Shown one piece after another: positions 46,011 through 57,205 of a DNA stretch of 64,000 nt (position 1 is its first letter; every line of letters begins with the position of its first letter). Under the pieces are notes generated by a model. It was not told the origin of the DNA, ran no database searches, and saw only the letters and a list, made by a program, of their open reading frames with translations. Both the position numbers and the translations under genes were made by a program. The DNA lies in NCBI GenBank assembly GCA_936450465.1, contig OW388290.1, positions 27,331,457-27,395,456 of the forward strand, in the 5' to 3' direction. Source of the stretch: Gibbula magus. Its lineage: Eukaryota; Mollusca; Gastropoda; Trochida; Trochidae.

Positions 46011-47365
46011 CAATCTAGGAATCATCACAATCTGCAGATTGTGAGCTCACAATCTGCAGATTGTTCGAACAATCTAGGAATGTTTAACCATTCCTAGATT
46101 GTTTAAACAATCTGCAGATTGTGAGACCTTAACAATCTAAGAATGATCACAATCTAGGAATTTGTTACCTTGCAGTTGTATGTTGTAGATTGTGAGCATA
46201 TTTTCTGTCTTATCTACCGACTGTATTGGTTGATTCATAGATTGCAAAGGGGTCTGATATTTCATAAACAGACTATAAGGGTCTATTCCCAGATTGTGAG
46301 GAGCTTTCAACTCGTTTCTCTATCTTATCTATCTAATAGAAAAAAATGTCTTATCTACAGACTATAGGGGTCGGTTCCTAGATTGTGAGGAGCTTTCAAC
46401 TCGTTTCTCTATCTTATCTACCGACTGTATTGGTCGATCCCTTGATTGTTAAGGGTTATGATAGTTACTCTATCGGCTGTGTGCATCGATTCCATGATGG
46501 TGAAGGGTTCTCAAAATAGTTTTTCTATCTTATCTACATACTATAGGGTTCGATTCCTAGATTGTGAAGGGATCACACATAGTTGTTACATCTTATCTAC
46601 CGACTATAGGCTAGGGTCGATTCCTAGATTGTGAAGGGTTTTCAATAGTTTTTCTATCTTATCAACAGGTATAGGGGTCGATTCCTAGATTGTGGTGAGC
46701 TTTCAACTCGTTTCTCTATCTTATCTATCGACTACAGGAGTCGATTCCTAGATTGTGAAGGTTTCTGAAATAGTTTGTCTATCTTATCTACATGCTATAA
46801 GGGTCGATTCCTAGATTGTGAGGGTTCTCAAATAGTTTTTCTATCTTATCAACAGGCTATCGGGGTCAATTCCTAGATTGTGAAGGGTTCACAAATAGTT
46901 TTTTTTATATCTTATCTACAGACTATAGGGTCGATTTCTAGTCCATAGGAGAACCCTTCACAATCTAGGAATCGACCTTAAAGTCGGTAGATAAGATAGA
47001 AAAAAAACTATTTGAGAACCATTCACAAACCAGGAATCGACCCATGTAGTCTTTTGATAAGACAGAAAACTATTTGAGAACCCTTCACAACTAGGAATCG
47101 ACCCTATGGTCGGTAGATAAGATAGAAAAAACTATTTGAGAACCCTTCACAAACTAGGAATCGACCCCTATCGTCCTTAGCTGAAACACCATAACCCTTC
47201 ACAATCTAGGAATCGACTCGTACAGTCTGTTAGATAGCCTTACACATAAATTCCTAGATTGTGATCATTCTCAGATTGTTAGGGTCGAACAATCTGCAGA
47301 TTGTTTAAACAATCTAGGAATGGTGAAATATTCCTAGATTGTGAGCTCACAATCTGCAGATTGTG
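46011..47365. mobile_element. Foldback element with inverted arrays of about 60-bp repeats
   Basis: Outer arms (46011-46165 and about 47250-47365) are inverted copies of each other. Both are made of smaller palindromes such as ACAATCTGCAGATTGT and an ACAATCTAGGAATG / CATTCCTAGATTGT pair. Inside, about 12 units of 50-65 bases with consensus CCTAGATTGTGAAGGGTTCT, TTTTTCTATCTTATCTAC and ACTATAGGGGTCGATT run on the plus strand (46186-46930). Four to five units then run inverted (46945-47235). No frame codes for a protein. The structure matches foldback-type elements. The superfamily is unknown. Confidence 0.88.
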
Positions 47366-48511
47366 ATATACCCTAGATGGTTCGTATCATATACACCTAC
47401 ATTGACTATGTTGTGTTTATGAAATATGATATATAATTGATAACTTACTGATTATCAAATAACAAAAATAACCATAACTATCGACTTGCTAGGAATTTAG
47501 TGTTATTTCAATGTTCCACTTTCTAATTAAGATTTTACTGCAACAATACATTTGTGGACTGAATACTCTATGATAGCTGTTCATTGCCTCAAAATAATCA
47601 TTATTTTCTATGCAATATCCTGAAAAGGCATTCACTAATGTTTTAAAGGATGACCACAACTGTTAACAAGTTTAACAATTGGAATGATATATTGCTATAT
47701 TAAGGATTCTCAACATATTCCTTTCATTTTTTTCATGGACAAAATTGTTTTACTAATTAGTAAATATATAATGAGATAGTTTAGTTCAAACGCTAAAATG
47801 TATCACCCGGATCAAACTGTGCATTGGTGTCTTTACCTATTAATTAAGGAATTTCTACGAATGGGTATCAACCTACTGGTATTCCATGGAACTAAATATT
47901 CGCAATTTCCATAAACATGCAGATTAAATTCCAAATAAATAATAAGTAGATAGTTGTTGCAATTGTGAAATGCAGAGGTCTGAGGTCTGAGGAGGTAAGC
48001 ACAAAGTTTGAGATGAGGCAAGTCTACTGCAAAACATCTCCGTCTCAATCACAGGTTTGGTCTGAAATAGCAATTTACCAAAATAGTATTCATGTTGATA
48101 TTCCAATGAAACACGCTTGCGTTGACTTTTATGTAATTACTACAGCATGCGAGCGTTGATGCACTTTCAATCTTTGAAAACATTTCATTCCCGAGTCCGG
48201 ATTCATATAGTCTTATACCTCAACATGCCAACATTTTACAACAATGTCTGATCTTACAACAATAGTTATCTATATGAAGTGACATATGAGTACGTTTTCT
48301 TGAAACAATTTGGGAGTAATCCATTAAACAATTATGCCCTCAATAAATCATTAATTTAATTTCATACAATGTAAAGATGTGAACATTGATCGAGTAAGCA
48401 CCTTGTGATCAATGACGTTTACTCCGTGGCACAGTTGTCGGGTTTGAATTCATACTACTAAGGCCTCATAACATGTTCTCCGTTATAGCTAAATGTTTTC
48501 GTTAAGGTTGT
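47366..48511. other. Intergenic DNA, no gene seen
   Basis: AT-rich. Short overlapping frames near 47833-48159 on both strands have no recognised content. Confidence 0.45.
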
Positions 48512-48710
48512 GTGGAGTCATTTGTGGTTTAAAACCGCTTCGTATTTCGTTTATAATCTGACTGTAAGTAATGTTGCAGAGAGAAAGAACTCTTAGAGGC
48601 AAAGCGTTGTGGTGAAATCAGCGAGCATAAGCTTGAACTAGCGAAATACGACTGTTACTGCACTGGCATTTCATTAACATTTTAATTGTGTGTTATCTAC
48701 TGCTCTCTTT
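48512..48710 (-). mobile_element. Old, diverged SINE copy
   Basis: GTGGTGAAATCAGCGAGCAT then AGCTTGAACTAGCGAAATAC aligns with the body of 11972-12290 in minus orientation. A decayed tail lies near 48525. It is much more diverged than the other copies. Confidence 0.6.
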
Positions 48711-48814
48711 GTAAAGCGGTATATATGGCAGAATGAACTATTACATGTCGGTTGCTTTTTCAAGAGCAAGGTAGATATAAAATAACAGACTCATATTTCG
48801 AATGCCATGATTTT

Positions 48815-49010
48815 TTAAATTAATATTTGGTAAGGACGACATGTATAACCTTTCTTTTGAAAGAGATTTACATATGGCGTGCTAGGGGAGGGCCTCTTCT
48901 TACTGAAGCGGGTTGATGGACTGTAAACAGGTTCAGAAACATAAACGAATTTGCCAGTATCAGGATCCTGGTGTCCTTTAAAATTTACATTACTGCTGGC
49001 AGTTGCTGGC
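48815..49010 (-). CDS. Candidate receptor gene, terminal exon (cytoplasmic tail)
   Basis: On the minus strand a strong acceptor (GTTATTTTCCAG) ends at 49011. The frame then runs 64 codons to TAA at 48815-48817. The first base completes the AG left over from the exon at 50592-50668, so the two join in frame. The peptide looks real and GC-richer than its flanks: PATASSNVNFKGHQDPDTGK, FVYVSEPVYSPSTRFSKK and STPYVNLFQKKGYTCRPY. Several tyrosines, one in YVNL (a YxN/YxxL context typical of SH2-binding tails), suit a cytoplasmic tail. I do not know the family. The link to the upstream exons rests on order, strand and phase only. Confidence 0.55.
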
Positions 49011-49079
49011 CTGGAAAATAACTCGTTTAGAATTCAGAGGTTGATGCGATACAGAACAATTTGAGAGCGAGTGACGGTA

Positions 49080-49330
49080 AACGAGTAAACTAAAAGGAAT
49101 GCCTTTGATAATCTGGGCACTATACAGACGAAGACCCTCCAATCATCGGGAATTGATATCGACTGGTACTTTATTGTGACACGATGGCTCTTTTTTCGTG
49201 TCAGGTAAGAACATCCAGGAACTGTAAATTATGATTTGCCCTATCACTTCTGTCTGGCATGGGAACAGCTGTGTCTCAGCAACAACACACCAGGCATACA
49301 AATGTACATAGTACCATCGAGTCTTACTCA
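49080..49330. repeat. Diverged repeat family R1, copy c
   Basis: TTATTGTGACACGATGGCTC, TTTCGTGTCAGGTAAGAACA and CAGGAACTGTAAATTATGAT correspond to copy b at 29250-29480. It lies in the last intron of the candidate receptor gene. Confidence 0.65.
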
Positions 49331-49803
49331 TTAATCTTTATCTTGTTCTACAAAAGTTCTGGTAGTTTAAAATATCTATGGACTATGGCCTTCAGAATTC
49401 TCGATGATAAATTGACCGTAGTTAGACAACCAGTCTACGTGTATATAGTTGTTAGAACCCCATTTATATACAAATGCATTACGTATGTTACAAAATATGT
49501 CAATGTTTATATGTATACAAACATGCATGTAAGTTATATGCTGGATACAAACGGAGATATATTCCTTCTTTAATTAATTTGACAGTTTTGAAGAGGTTCA
49601 TGGATGGTTTACCTGAGGAGAGGTATTTTTCAATTGATGAATATTTACAATGCTATGACGGTGATATCATCATATTGTTTACAGAGTAGCGTACTTTTAT
49701 CAGTTAAATTTCAATGTGTAGTTTATTGTTAGACCTTACGAAGCAGGTTTGCATAATGCAGAGATTATCGAGAAGTTAAAAAAAGATGTGCTTTTAGAAT
49801 ATG

Positions 49804-49917
49804 CATAGCATAGCCACATGGCGTTGCGGGCTTTCTCCCTGCCATAATACTAGCAGCCGCGATATAAGTGAAATACTCTTGAAAGCGGCGTTAAACCCCA
49901 ACTCACCTCACCTCACC
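49804..49917 (+). mobile_element. SINE fragment (3' half)
   Basis: GCATAGCCACATGGCGTTGC through TATAAGTGAAATACTCTTGA to the tail and CTCACCTCACCTCACC. It is 5' truncated and sits in the last intron of the candidate receptor gene. Confidence 0.92.
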
Positions 49918-50591
49918 GTATGAGAACTCGCTTGATAGCTTGATTGAGTGATAAATGCTCAGATGTTGAGATTTCAATGAAAAATAGTTACAAAAAAAGT
50001 TAAATAATTTTACACCGAAATTAATCATTATTCTGCTTTTGACAAGACGGTTACCATAGGTTGTGAAGTCTGTCGTATTTGTTTTATGTTTACAGAATAA
50101 TATAAATGAAATAATTGTACATTTGACATATTCTGCTTTAAGGAAAATCATGGTTGCCTACACCTCCCAGATATTATTTTCAAAAGATACGATAATTACC
50201 TACGTTTATGCTTTCAAGTCAAAAATTAACGTGGCCATGCGTGATTGTAAGCACAACACCAGCCATAAAAAAAGATGAGGTCTTTTCTTTTAAGTGTGTG
50301 TGTCTTCAGGTTATTTATGAATTGGTTTGAACTGCGGTTCCCAGTTCAATTGAAGAGTAACCTTCAGTTCAACACCTGATATTTGTGCACAATCTGTGCA
50401 GACTCGTGATTTCGTTTTACTGGCATTTCTATAACTCAGGTTTCTTCAATTTAGGACGCACCAGCCGCCTGCTTGACAATCACTAATTCGGCCATAAAGA
50501 GACTAAAATCCCCTTTGACTGCATCAATCACATTGTCAAATCAATTTTGTGAAACCTACTTAAAATCCTTTCATGAGTTTATCTGTCTGAC

Positions 50592-50668
50592 CTGGTTGGT
50601 ATTTCTCTGAGAGCAAATGTGTCTGCTTCGTTCTCCCCATCTAGAGATTCAGTGAGGGCATGGGAATC
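50592..50668 (-). CDS. Candidate receptor gene, penultimate exon
   Basis: A 77-base exon on the minus strand: acceptor CATGTATCCAG, donor CAG|GTCAGA. Phase-0 reading gives DSHALTESLDG then ENEADTFALREIPT and a leftover AG that pairs with the terminal exon. Diverged counterparts are visible at 61560-61614 (FNESLDGGKEEDTIPVREI) and 60350-60395 (LNKSLDG). Changes fall partly at third positions, suggesting a coding past. The acidic, juxtamembrane-like peptide has no known motif. Phase match with the upstream membrane segment is not clean, so an exon may be missing or the gene may be damaged. Confidence 0.45.
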
Positions 50669-50692
50669 CTGGATACATGATTATGACCAATA

Positions 50693-51238
50693 ATTTCAAC
50701 TCTCAACTCAAACTATTTATTCTCGAAAACCACTCTCGGTGGTACAATATATACAGTTTGGAATACTGATACATAAAATATAAAGGCAAGATGGCAGGGT
50801 ATAATTCTTCACATACAATAGATAGGATGTCATTTCAGACTACAACACAATTACAGTTGACACAAATTCATTCATATGTCTTTTTCACATTTTTATCAAC
50901 AATATTAAGATACAGTGCTAAATTTTTGGATTGAACAAACTTTGGTATACAAAAATGTTTTTATAGGTCATTAAGTTAGGAAATGATAAATATTTCTTAG
51001 GAATATATTTATGTCTTTGTTCTAGAAAAGCGTTTCATTTTAATAAATAATTGAATTCATCTGCAATTGCAATGGATTTACAAATATTGTATGTTCTATT
51101 TTCACGGTCAGTGTCGTGCCAACGGCTAACTTCAATTGGTAGATTATGGTTGCAGGTTCTATTTTTTAAAGTTGGTAAATACACTGGAGCTGGCAGGAAT
51201 AAATAACTTTCTAACATCGGAATACGTTTAACATATTT
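50693..51238 (-). mobile_element. LINE 3'-end fragment
   Basis: On the minus strand from 51217: NLPIEVSRWHDTDRENRTYN then SIAIADEFNYLLK, a stop, and NAFLEQRHKYIPKKYLSFPN. The pattern LPIE..RW....R.NR.C..C....IADEFHYLL.C is the usual C-terminus of many invertebrate LINE polyproteins. Its absence from the homologous block at 61.4-61.8 kb shows it is an insertion in an intron of the candidate receptor gene. Confidence 0.7.
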
Positions 51239-51296
51239 ATAATGTCACAGATCAGAAACACACTCATCTGACATCACATACACAGGGGTTGTAACC

Positions 51297-51372
51297 TGAC
51301 ACTAACACACATTACTCCATCCACAATACCAACGCACAGACTTACAATGACTGCCACATTCCTCACTGAATG
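51297..51372 (-). CDS. Candidate receptor gene, transmembrane segment
   Basis: The minus strand reads HSVRNVAVIVSLCVGIVDGV, a hydrophobic stretch flanked by a basic residue, after an acceptor-like CCATTCAG and before a donor-like CAG|GTTACA. Counterparts HSAKSVAVIVSVCVGILVGI at about 61790-61707 and FNGACSVADIVSLSVGILIG at about 60545-60470 keep the same hydrophobic pattern while the DNA has diverged. This suggests a membrane helix under past selection. The helix would place the upstream lectin-like part outside and the tail exons inside. Exon borders are uncertain. Confidence 0.45.
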
Positions 51373-52851
51373 GATTTTAATAAGAAAATATCTGTCACTT
51401 AGGCACAGTTTCATTCACATTATTGAAAGACTGTGTCGGAATGCGAGTGTGTTTAATCACGTTTTCAAAAGTCATCATAAATTATTATTATAAAATAATG
51501 ATAAACGATGAGCTTGAATAATAAATATAACACGATTCCCCTTTCATATGAATGAACATGGCTTTAATTACTGAAATTTTCTATTAAATTCATAATAACC
51601 GAATAATAAAATTAGAATGTCCCTACCCAGGACTATGATACCAATTTAGTATGTAAAGGATACATGTTGACACTAATGTTGTGTACAAAATATCACCCAC
51701 AAAGGGTAAGAATCGCTGGGTTGATAGTAAGCTCATACTTTGGTCCATGTAGATGTATACATGTATCAATTATCTATATATATTTTTTATCAAATCTAGA
51801 ATGAAGATCTAGATTAAACTGACCATTTGGCAAAATATTGTTTCACCTTTTGAATTCCTTGTACAATGCATTCGCGGCTGAATATCGCTTGAGAGTTTCT
51901 CATATGTAAACAATTTTAGTTACTAATTCAAATAGTAAGCAGAAAAAATTACGCTTATACCACAAGGTAAATTGCCGAAATTCTTTGCTGAAATGTAAAA
52001 TAAGTGTGTTTATGTTTAAGAAGGACACTAATAATTGTAACAAAATCAATTAACAAAAATGTGTTTTAACATTTTAAACCTCTGCATCTTTTGTTCGGCG
52101 TTTGCTGCTGAAAGCCTATTCATTCAAATTACTTAGTTTGTATAGGTAATCAAACTAAACTGAGAGTAATTCATGACGATTCTGCCTATGAATTAATTAT
52201 TTTCACTCGAAAATGGTTTGAGTGTAACATTAAACATAATTATATATATAAATGCTTAATCAATTCTGTAAATTAAAAATGTGTTTATAAGCTAACCAAT
52301 AATAGAAGTTCATTGGCAGTGCACTGAAACTCTTTTTTTCCCCACCTAGGATAGTAAATAATGCAAACTCTGTATGAGTCATAATTTAATGGAAAATAGT
52401 TCTTAATCATTCATGAGTTTTATATGTTCTTATGGTGTTCGATCATGTTTAACTGTTTAAATGCTGATAGAACTGACATTAACCACTGTTTGAATAATAT
52501 CTTCCATCACATCATCTTTCATTGTCGTTCAAACAGGTCAAACAGTTGCTACAAAGTTGATTACATCACTTGGCCTCTATTACTTCTAAAGTTCCATATA
52601 AACTGTTTATGCGTTATACATTAATTGATAATATGAATACGTAAGCTTGATAAATAAATCTCAGCAATGACAGCTAACACTGAATATGATTAAATATAGT
52701 TTCAATTGGCTTCATATACATACCAGTTGTAAGTTGAACGAGCAATAAACCTTTTTCCTGGCAAAAGAACAAAACTTTCACTCATGTGACAGCAGTAGTG
52801 CATCGTGGCATTTCCCCGTGTTGAGAAAAGTGTTATATGTTCTGTTTTTAT
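51373..52851. other. Intron-like AT-rich DNA
   Basis: No exon recognised between the membrane segment and the lectin-like motif. Short plus-strand frames (52424-52624) look random. Confidence 0.4.
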
Positions 52852-52916
52852 CTAGGTTTTCTCGCATCTATATCGTGTTTGTTTCTCTCGACACGCTACA
52901 TCATTGATTCCCACAA
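52852..52916 (-). CDS. C-type-lectin-like C-terminal motif, possible exon
   Basis: After an acceptor-like AACCTATTTAG the minus strand gives VGINDVACREKQTRYRCEKT, then a stop. C-type lectin domains commonly end WNDVxC...Y.CEK, so NDVAC, spacing and CEK fit well, with Ile in place of the Trp. An alternative first frame, LWES, would suit the residues just before, implying a one-base slip. No donor follows. It lies upstream of, and on the same strand as, the membrane and tail segments. A genuine but damaged exon is likeliest; chance is possible for so short a match. Confidence 0.4.
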
Positions 52917-53580
52917 CTAAATAGGTTAATTGTTGACATGGTGTTAGATAAAGATATTAAAACACCAACAGAAGAGATAAAAACATTATGTCAAACTGAC
53001 ATACCTTCCCTTGAAAACCGATGTTGAGAGAAGAACAATTTTATCAAGTTAAGGAAAGAAGATATATTAAAAAAGTACTTCAACATCTTCATAGGAGTAA
53101 CACTAGTTATGAGTTACCCCACTATGTGTATTACCAGATAGTCACACTTATCCACTAACACATATTCAGATGATATCTAACGAGTTTATATGTCTTTTTA
53201 TACTAATATGAGTATTTCCCGAGCAAGAGCGAGATATATACCAATATTAAGGCACGAGTGTCATGAACATTGTATGACACGCTGGCAAACCGAAATTCCG
53301 TATATACTAGATAAATGTTTGAAAGCCATCGTAATCCAATCCATCTATACACACAGAACTTAATTAAGCACCACCTAATATTTTCAATATACACAGTAAC
53401 GACTATGCATTGTTAGATGGTATTTTGTATGGAACTGCATTTCCTTTCAACAGTGTTCGGGGTTTCGGTGAGGTCAATAGCACAAACACACCCCACAATG
53501 CATGTGAAGCACACTATCCACGAATTTCTGAAATTGCAGTTTTAAATCGTTCTTGTAATCAGTATAAATCTTAGAAAATT

Positions 53581-53946
53581 TCAAATGATTGTGTCATTAC
53601 CTCGGCGTCCAATCATATCCAAAATGTGTTCCAGTGGATTGATATCCGGGCTCATGCCATGCCACTGAAGTTTGGATACTGTATTGCTCTGTAGAAAATC
53701 AGTCACAAGTCGAGAACGTTGAAGCCGAGCGTTATCATCAATGAATACAAGACAAATGGCAAATGGATGATAGTCAAAATGTGGCACAAGAACAGGTTGC
53801 AGAATTTTCCGGATGTAACGATGACCATTGAGATTACCTCTCACAGACACCAAATAGAGCTTAAAATCATAAGAGATGCATCCCCAGACCATTACATATC
53901 CACCAACGAATGGGACTGATGCTTGGATGTTCTTTGGTGCATATGG
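53581..53946 (-). pseudogene. Tc1/mariner transposase core fragment
   Basis: The minus strand from about 53946 encodes the catalytic half of a Tc1-type transposase: GGYVMVWGCISYDF, RGNLNGHRYIRKILQPVLVP, IDDNARLQRSRLVTDFLQSN and SPDINPLEHILDMIGRR. Numbered from the ATG at 53982, D83 and E118 are the second and third members of the DDE triad, spaced D34E. The first Asp and the DNA-binding domain are missing. The C-terminal end is not continued on this strand but lies inverted on the plus strand at 53948-54124. Confidence 0.92.
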
Positions 53947-53947
53947 C

Positions 53948-54124
53948 ATTTTGGATATGATTGGACGCCGAGTGCAAGCCATGGACCCACCAGAACAGGA
54001 TTTAGTAGGTTAAGAAGAAGCTATACATCATGATGATGTGATATCGACAGCGAACAAGAGACTCACCACAATCATGTGGAGGATGGTTGAAGGAATCATC
54101 CGTGGCCGATACACCCGTTATTGA
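53948..54124 (+). pseudogene. Tc1 transposase C-terminal tail, inverted
   Basis: The plus strand reads ILDMIGRRVQAMDPPEQ, one in-frame TAA, then in the same frame STANKRLTTIMWRMVEGIIR and GRYTRY before a stop at 54122-54124. This is the usual Tc1 ending (GRRV.A..PP ... R...VI.A.GG.T.Y). It overlaps the minus-strand core in a 26-bp exact inverted repeat (53601-53626 against 53947-53972). The tail was thus inverted relative to the core, or two copies inserted back to back. Confidence 0.8.
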
Positions 54125-55150
54125 TAACGTGATGGTAACATTTTCCAACATTTTCACCGTTTTTGAAGTTCACTGAGCAATAGTGAGTGAGTTTTCAAGT
54201 AAGACCATTGTTAATGTTCATCTGTCAATATAATGAGATAAATGTTACCCTTTGTATTATGTGTTGTCTTTTTGTTTAGCTAAGATGATGTACTTTCATA
54301 AAATAACAGCATTTCATCGATTAATTTCACAAGATTTTCACAGTGGTTGGGCATCGTCACACAAATCTGAAAATATGAGGTTGTGCTTGATTAAGTTATT
54401 TGTGTATACATAACACACATAATTCCCTATTCTGTATAACAAGTCTTTATTTAGACTTCCAAATAGTATATAACATGCAATGGCATGAACGAAATAATGA
54501 TTAATATAAGTCAATATTGTAACTGAGTTCTGTTTAGAGCATTGTTACTATTATCGGTAAGTAAATCAAGATGGATCTGTTATTCATCACAACACTTTCA
54601 TGCTTTTAGCAATACATCTTTAACATACACTCTATTGTTTGAACTGACTAATTCATCCGGTAGTTAAGATGTAAAACGCATTACATAAAAAAGAAATTAA
54701 TTGTATTCCATGAACTTAACTGGAGAAGATTTCAATTTTGAAATGGAACAATTCATTACAAATTACAAATTGGTGCTTTGCACATTTTCAGTGTTTTCCA
54801 TTTACCTTTACTATTACATCTATCTATCTAAACTCTCAATAAGTTGTGTGGATTTACTAAACCCCGTTCCACACGTTTCACTGTCTGGCGTGTTTAATAT
54901 TTTTCCATCAAGAAATATTGTATGATCTCAAGTCTTACTTGAGGAAAGTATTTTCCATGTAGCACATTATTGCTTATGAGGGTTAATCATGAATACGAAA
55001 TCCAGTAAAAGTGAACCTTTATATCAATATTTCAACATGAATACTGAAAAGAAGGAGGATAAGCCAATGTGTAATCAGCCTGGGATTGTTGTATGCTAGA
55101 AGCTGTAATATAAGGGGCGTTTCAAAGCAACACTAAAACATTTTCCAGCC
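54125..55150. other. AT-rich DNA, no gene seen
   Basis: A minus-strand stretch near 54925-54830 reads briefly like a peptide (TIFLDGKILNTPDSETCGTG) but lacks splice context. Nothing else noted. Confidence 0.35.
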
Positions 55151-55300
55151 AGTTAAAGCTTGCCAGAGCATAAGGAATCAATAGTTCGTCGTAGGGAGAC
55201 TGGTGTTTGTCTTACTAACGTCAGGAATTAACGTCTATTCCTGTTCCATTTAGAGTAAATATGTGTCCGTGTAACATCAATGGTTAACTGAATGCAGACT
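55151..55300. repeat. Diverged repeat family R2, copy b
   Basis: AAGGAATCAATAGTTCGTCG, AGGAATTAACGTCTATTCCT and AGAGTAAATATGTGTCCGTG correspond to 29711-29850 and 63465-63600. Confidence 0.65.
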
Positions 55301-56849
55301 TAGTTGCAAAGGATATTCTAATGTAACATGATAACGCATATTAATGTATGTACATCTAAAGTGCTCTACACTTGATTCACTATGGGATCCTTAAACGTTA
55401 ACACTCCTGGTCCTCCTTTCACAGAACACTAAGGTGATGGTAAGTCATTAAGGTAACCTTAGTGCAATGAATGGGTGTTACGATTAACATTAGTAAAGGT
55501 TGTTTTCTGACAGGAAAACACGGAGCTTAAAAACTTGCATGTAAAATTCACAGGAAACAAACTAATGATAACGAAATAAACTACGTAATTTAAGCCAATG
55601 TGTCAATTATATTTATAATAGATACACAAATTAATTAAATATTAATTAATTTTACACCAAGTGTTATGTACTTGCATGTACATCACTATAAATGTTAGAT
55701 TATTTTATGACATACTTCACGTGGTTACCCTAATTGAAGGAAACGTGTATTAAACATTAGAAAATTATGTTTTTCTTCTAGTCTAATATGTTTGCGAAAG
55801 AAACAGATATGTTTAAGCAATTCTTGCACAGACTTTAATGAGAACAACAATCAACATGTGAATAATAATGTAATCAAATAATGAAAAGATATTTGCGTAG
55901 CTGAATCACATGAGATTGTTTAAGGATGATGTATGATACTTCATAATTGATGGGTGTGACATTTTACCCACCGATTCTATAAACGATTGATTAATTTTAA
56001 AAAAGAACTTTAAGTAGTTGAGGTAAGGTAAAACAATATGCTTCTGTCGATCAAGATGTTTTGACCAAGAGCGTTGATAAAACAACCTTTTGATGTGTTA
56101 TCTGACACAATCAAATTGCCTCTGTGTCTGGTTCTTGTTTTCGTCACTTCTCGGTGTTTTTTGGATTTACCAAGTTGAATTTCGGATGGTCATCGTCAAC
56201 TCTATGAGGCGAATAAGTTAATTAGTAACAGCTAAAAGGTTCATAGTCCTACAAAGCGTTCCTATGTGTTGATATACATGTATAATTAATATGTCACATA
56301 AGCAACATGTATACTCATCTTGAGGTGAAGTTTACTTTCAAAAGAAATTCGAATCTTATTGTTTCTTGTTTAATCTCTAAACATGTCATGTCAATCGATT
56401 TTTTTCCTAACGGAGAGTTCACTCTTTTAACCGAGAAAACAAGTACTGCACTACATAGTGGGAGTTGGTTGAAAATCAATAAATGTTGAAGACGCAAAGA
56501 CATACATGTACTTTCCTTCACGCATATTTACACATGTATTCTTTAAATAGGAAAAAAAACATTTGAGAGAAATCCTATTCCAATGACATTTTGGAAATAG
56601 CTAAATCAATACACATATATTTGAAATATTCTCGTGGGATTATTGGAAAATCTCCTGAAATCAATTATTTCAACCAAAGATAATGCAATACAGTAGAACA
56701 TGGATATAGCGTACACGGATATAGCGAACAGACAGATATAGTGAACACATTTATAAGTCCAGTCAAAAAGTCCTATATAATACGCCAAATGTGAATAACG
56801 AACAGCGGATATTGCGAACTGAATGCTTTGGTCCCTTGGAGTTCATTAT
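55301..56849. other. AT-rich DNA with a possible diverged repeat
   Basis: 56050-56160 may correspond to 62070-62170 (both contain ATCAAG-TGTTTTG and a CTGTCTGGTTCTT-like stretch). At 56700-56820 a decayed GGATATAGCGAAC-type repeat precedes the tandem repeat below. No gene. Confidence 0.35.
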
Positions 56850-57205
56850 ACTCCATTTGGGGTCACGGGGTCACGAAATCTACAATTTAGAATCCCCATT
56901 GGCCAAGGAGTCTGCACACAACTTTTCATCTCTCTAGACCTTTTAGAATTGGAGAAGAAGATGGAAAGATGTTTTTAAGGATGTGACCCCATTTTGGGTC
57001 ATATGGGGTCATGGGGTCACGAAATCTACAATTTAGAATCCCCTATTTGGGGTCACATGGTGTCATAGCGTCACGAAATCTACAATTTAGAATCCCAATT
57101 GGTCAAGGAGTCTGCACACAACTTTTCAGCTCTCTAGACCTTTTTGGAACTGGAGAAGAAGATGAAAACTTTACGGACGGATGGACGGACGCCGGACACT
57201 ATGCC
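56850..57205. repeat. Tandem repeat with CACGAAATCTACAATTTAGA units
   Basis: GTCACGAAATCTACAATTTA begins at about 56872, 57017 and 57071. AAGGAGTCTGCACACAACTT and TCTCTAGACCTTTT occur twice (about 56905 and 57103). The end, ACGGACGGATGGACGGACGC then CGGACACTATGCCATGCC, is a common end of mollusc DNA-repeat families. An open frame across it is an artefact. Confidence 0.75.

Larger units (their letters stand above)
36585..46254. repeat. Tandem duplication unit B, interrupted by LTR element
   Basis: 36585-38294 and 43279-46254 together repeat unit A in order. The 4984-bp gap is the Gypsy-type element. Two short frames (44450-44785 and 44863-45051) are kept in both units, but the copies are too similar for that to mean selection. 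In unit A the first has a stop. No gene is called. Confidence 0.93.

Noticed and set aside
46186..47235. Regularly spaced repeats resembling a CRISPR array
   Set aside because: Units are similar over their whole length with no unique spacers, they occur in both orientations, and the context is animal DNA.
53203..53394. RWIGL motif suggesting another C-type lectin exon
   Set aside because: The rest of the frame translates a palindromic repeat (GTGTCATGAACATTGTATGACAC), with no other lectin residues.
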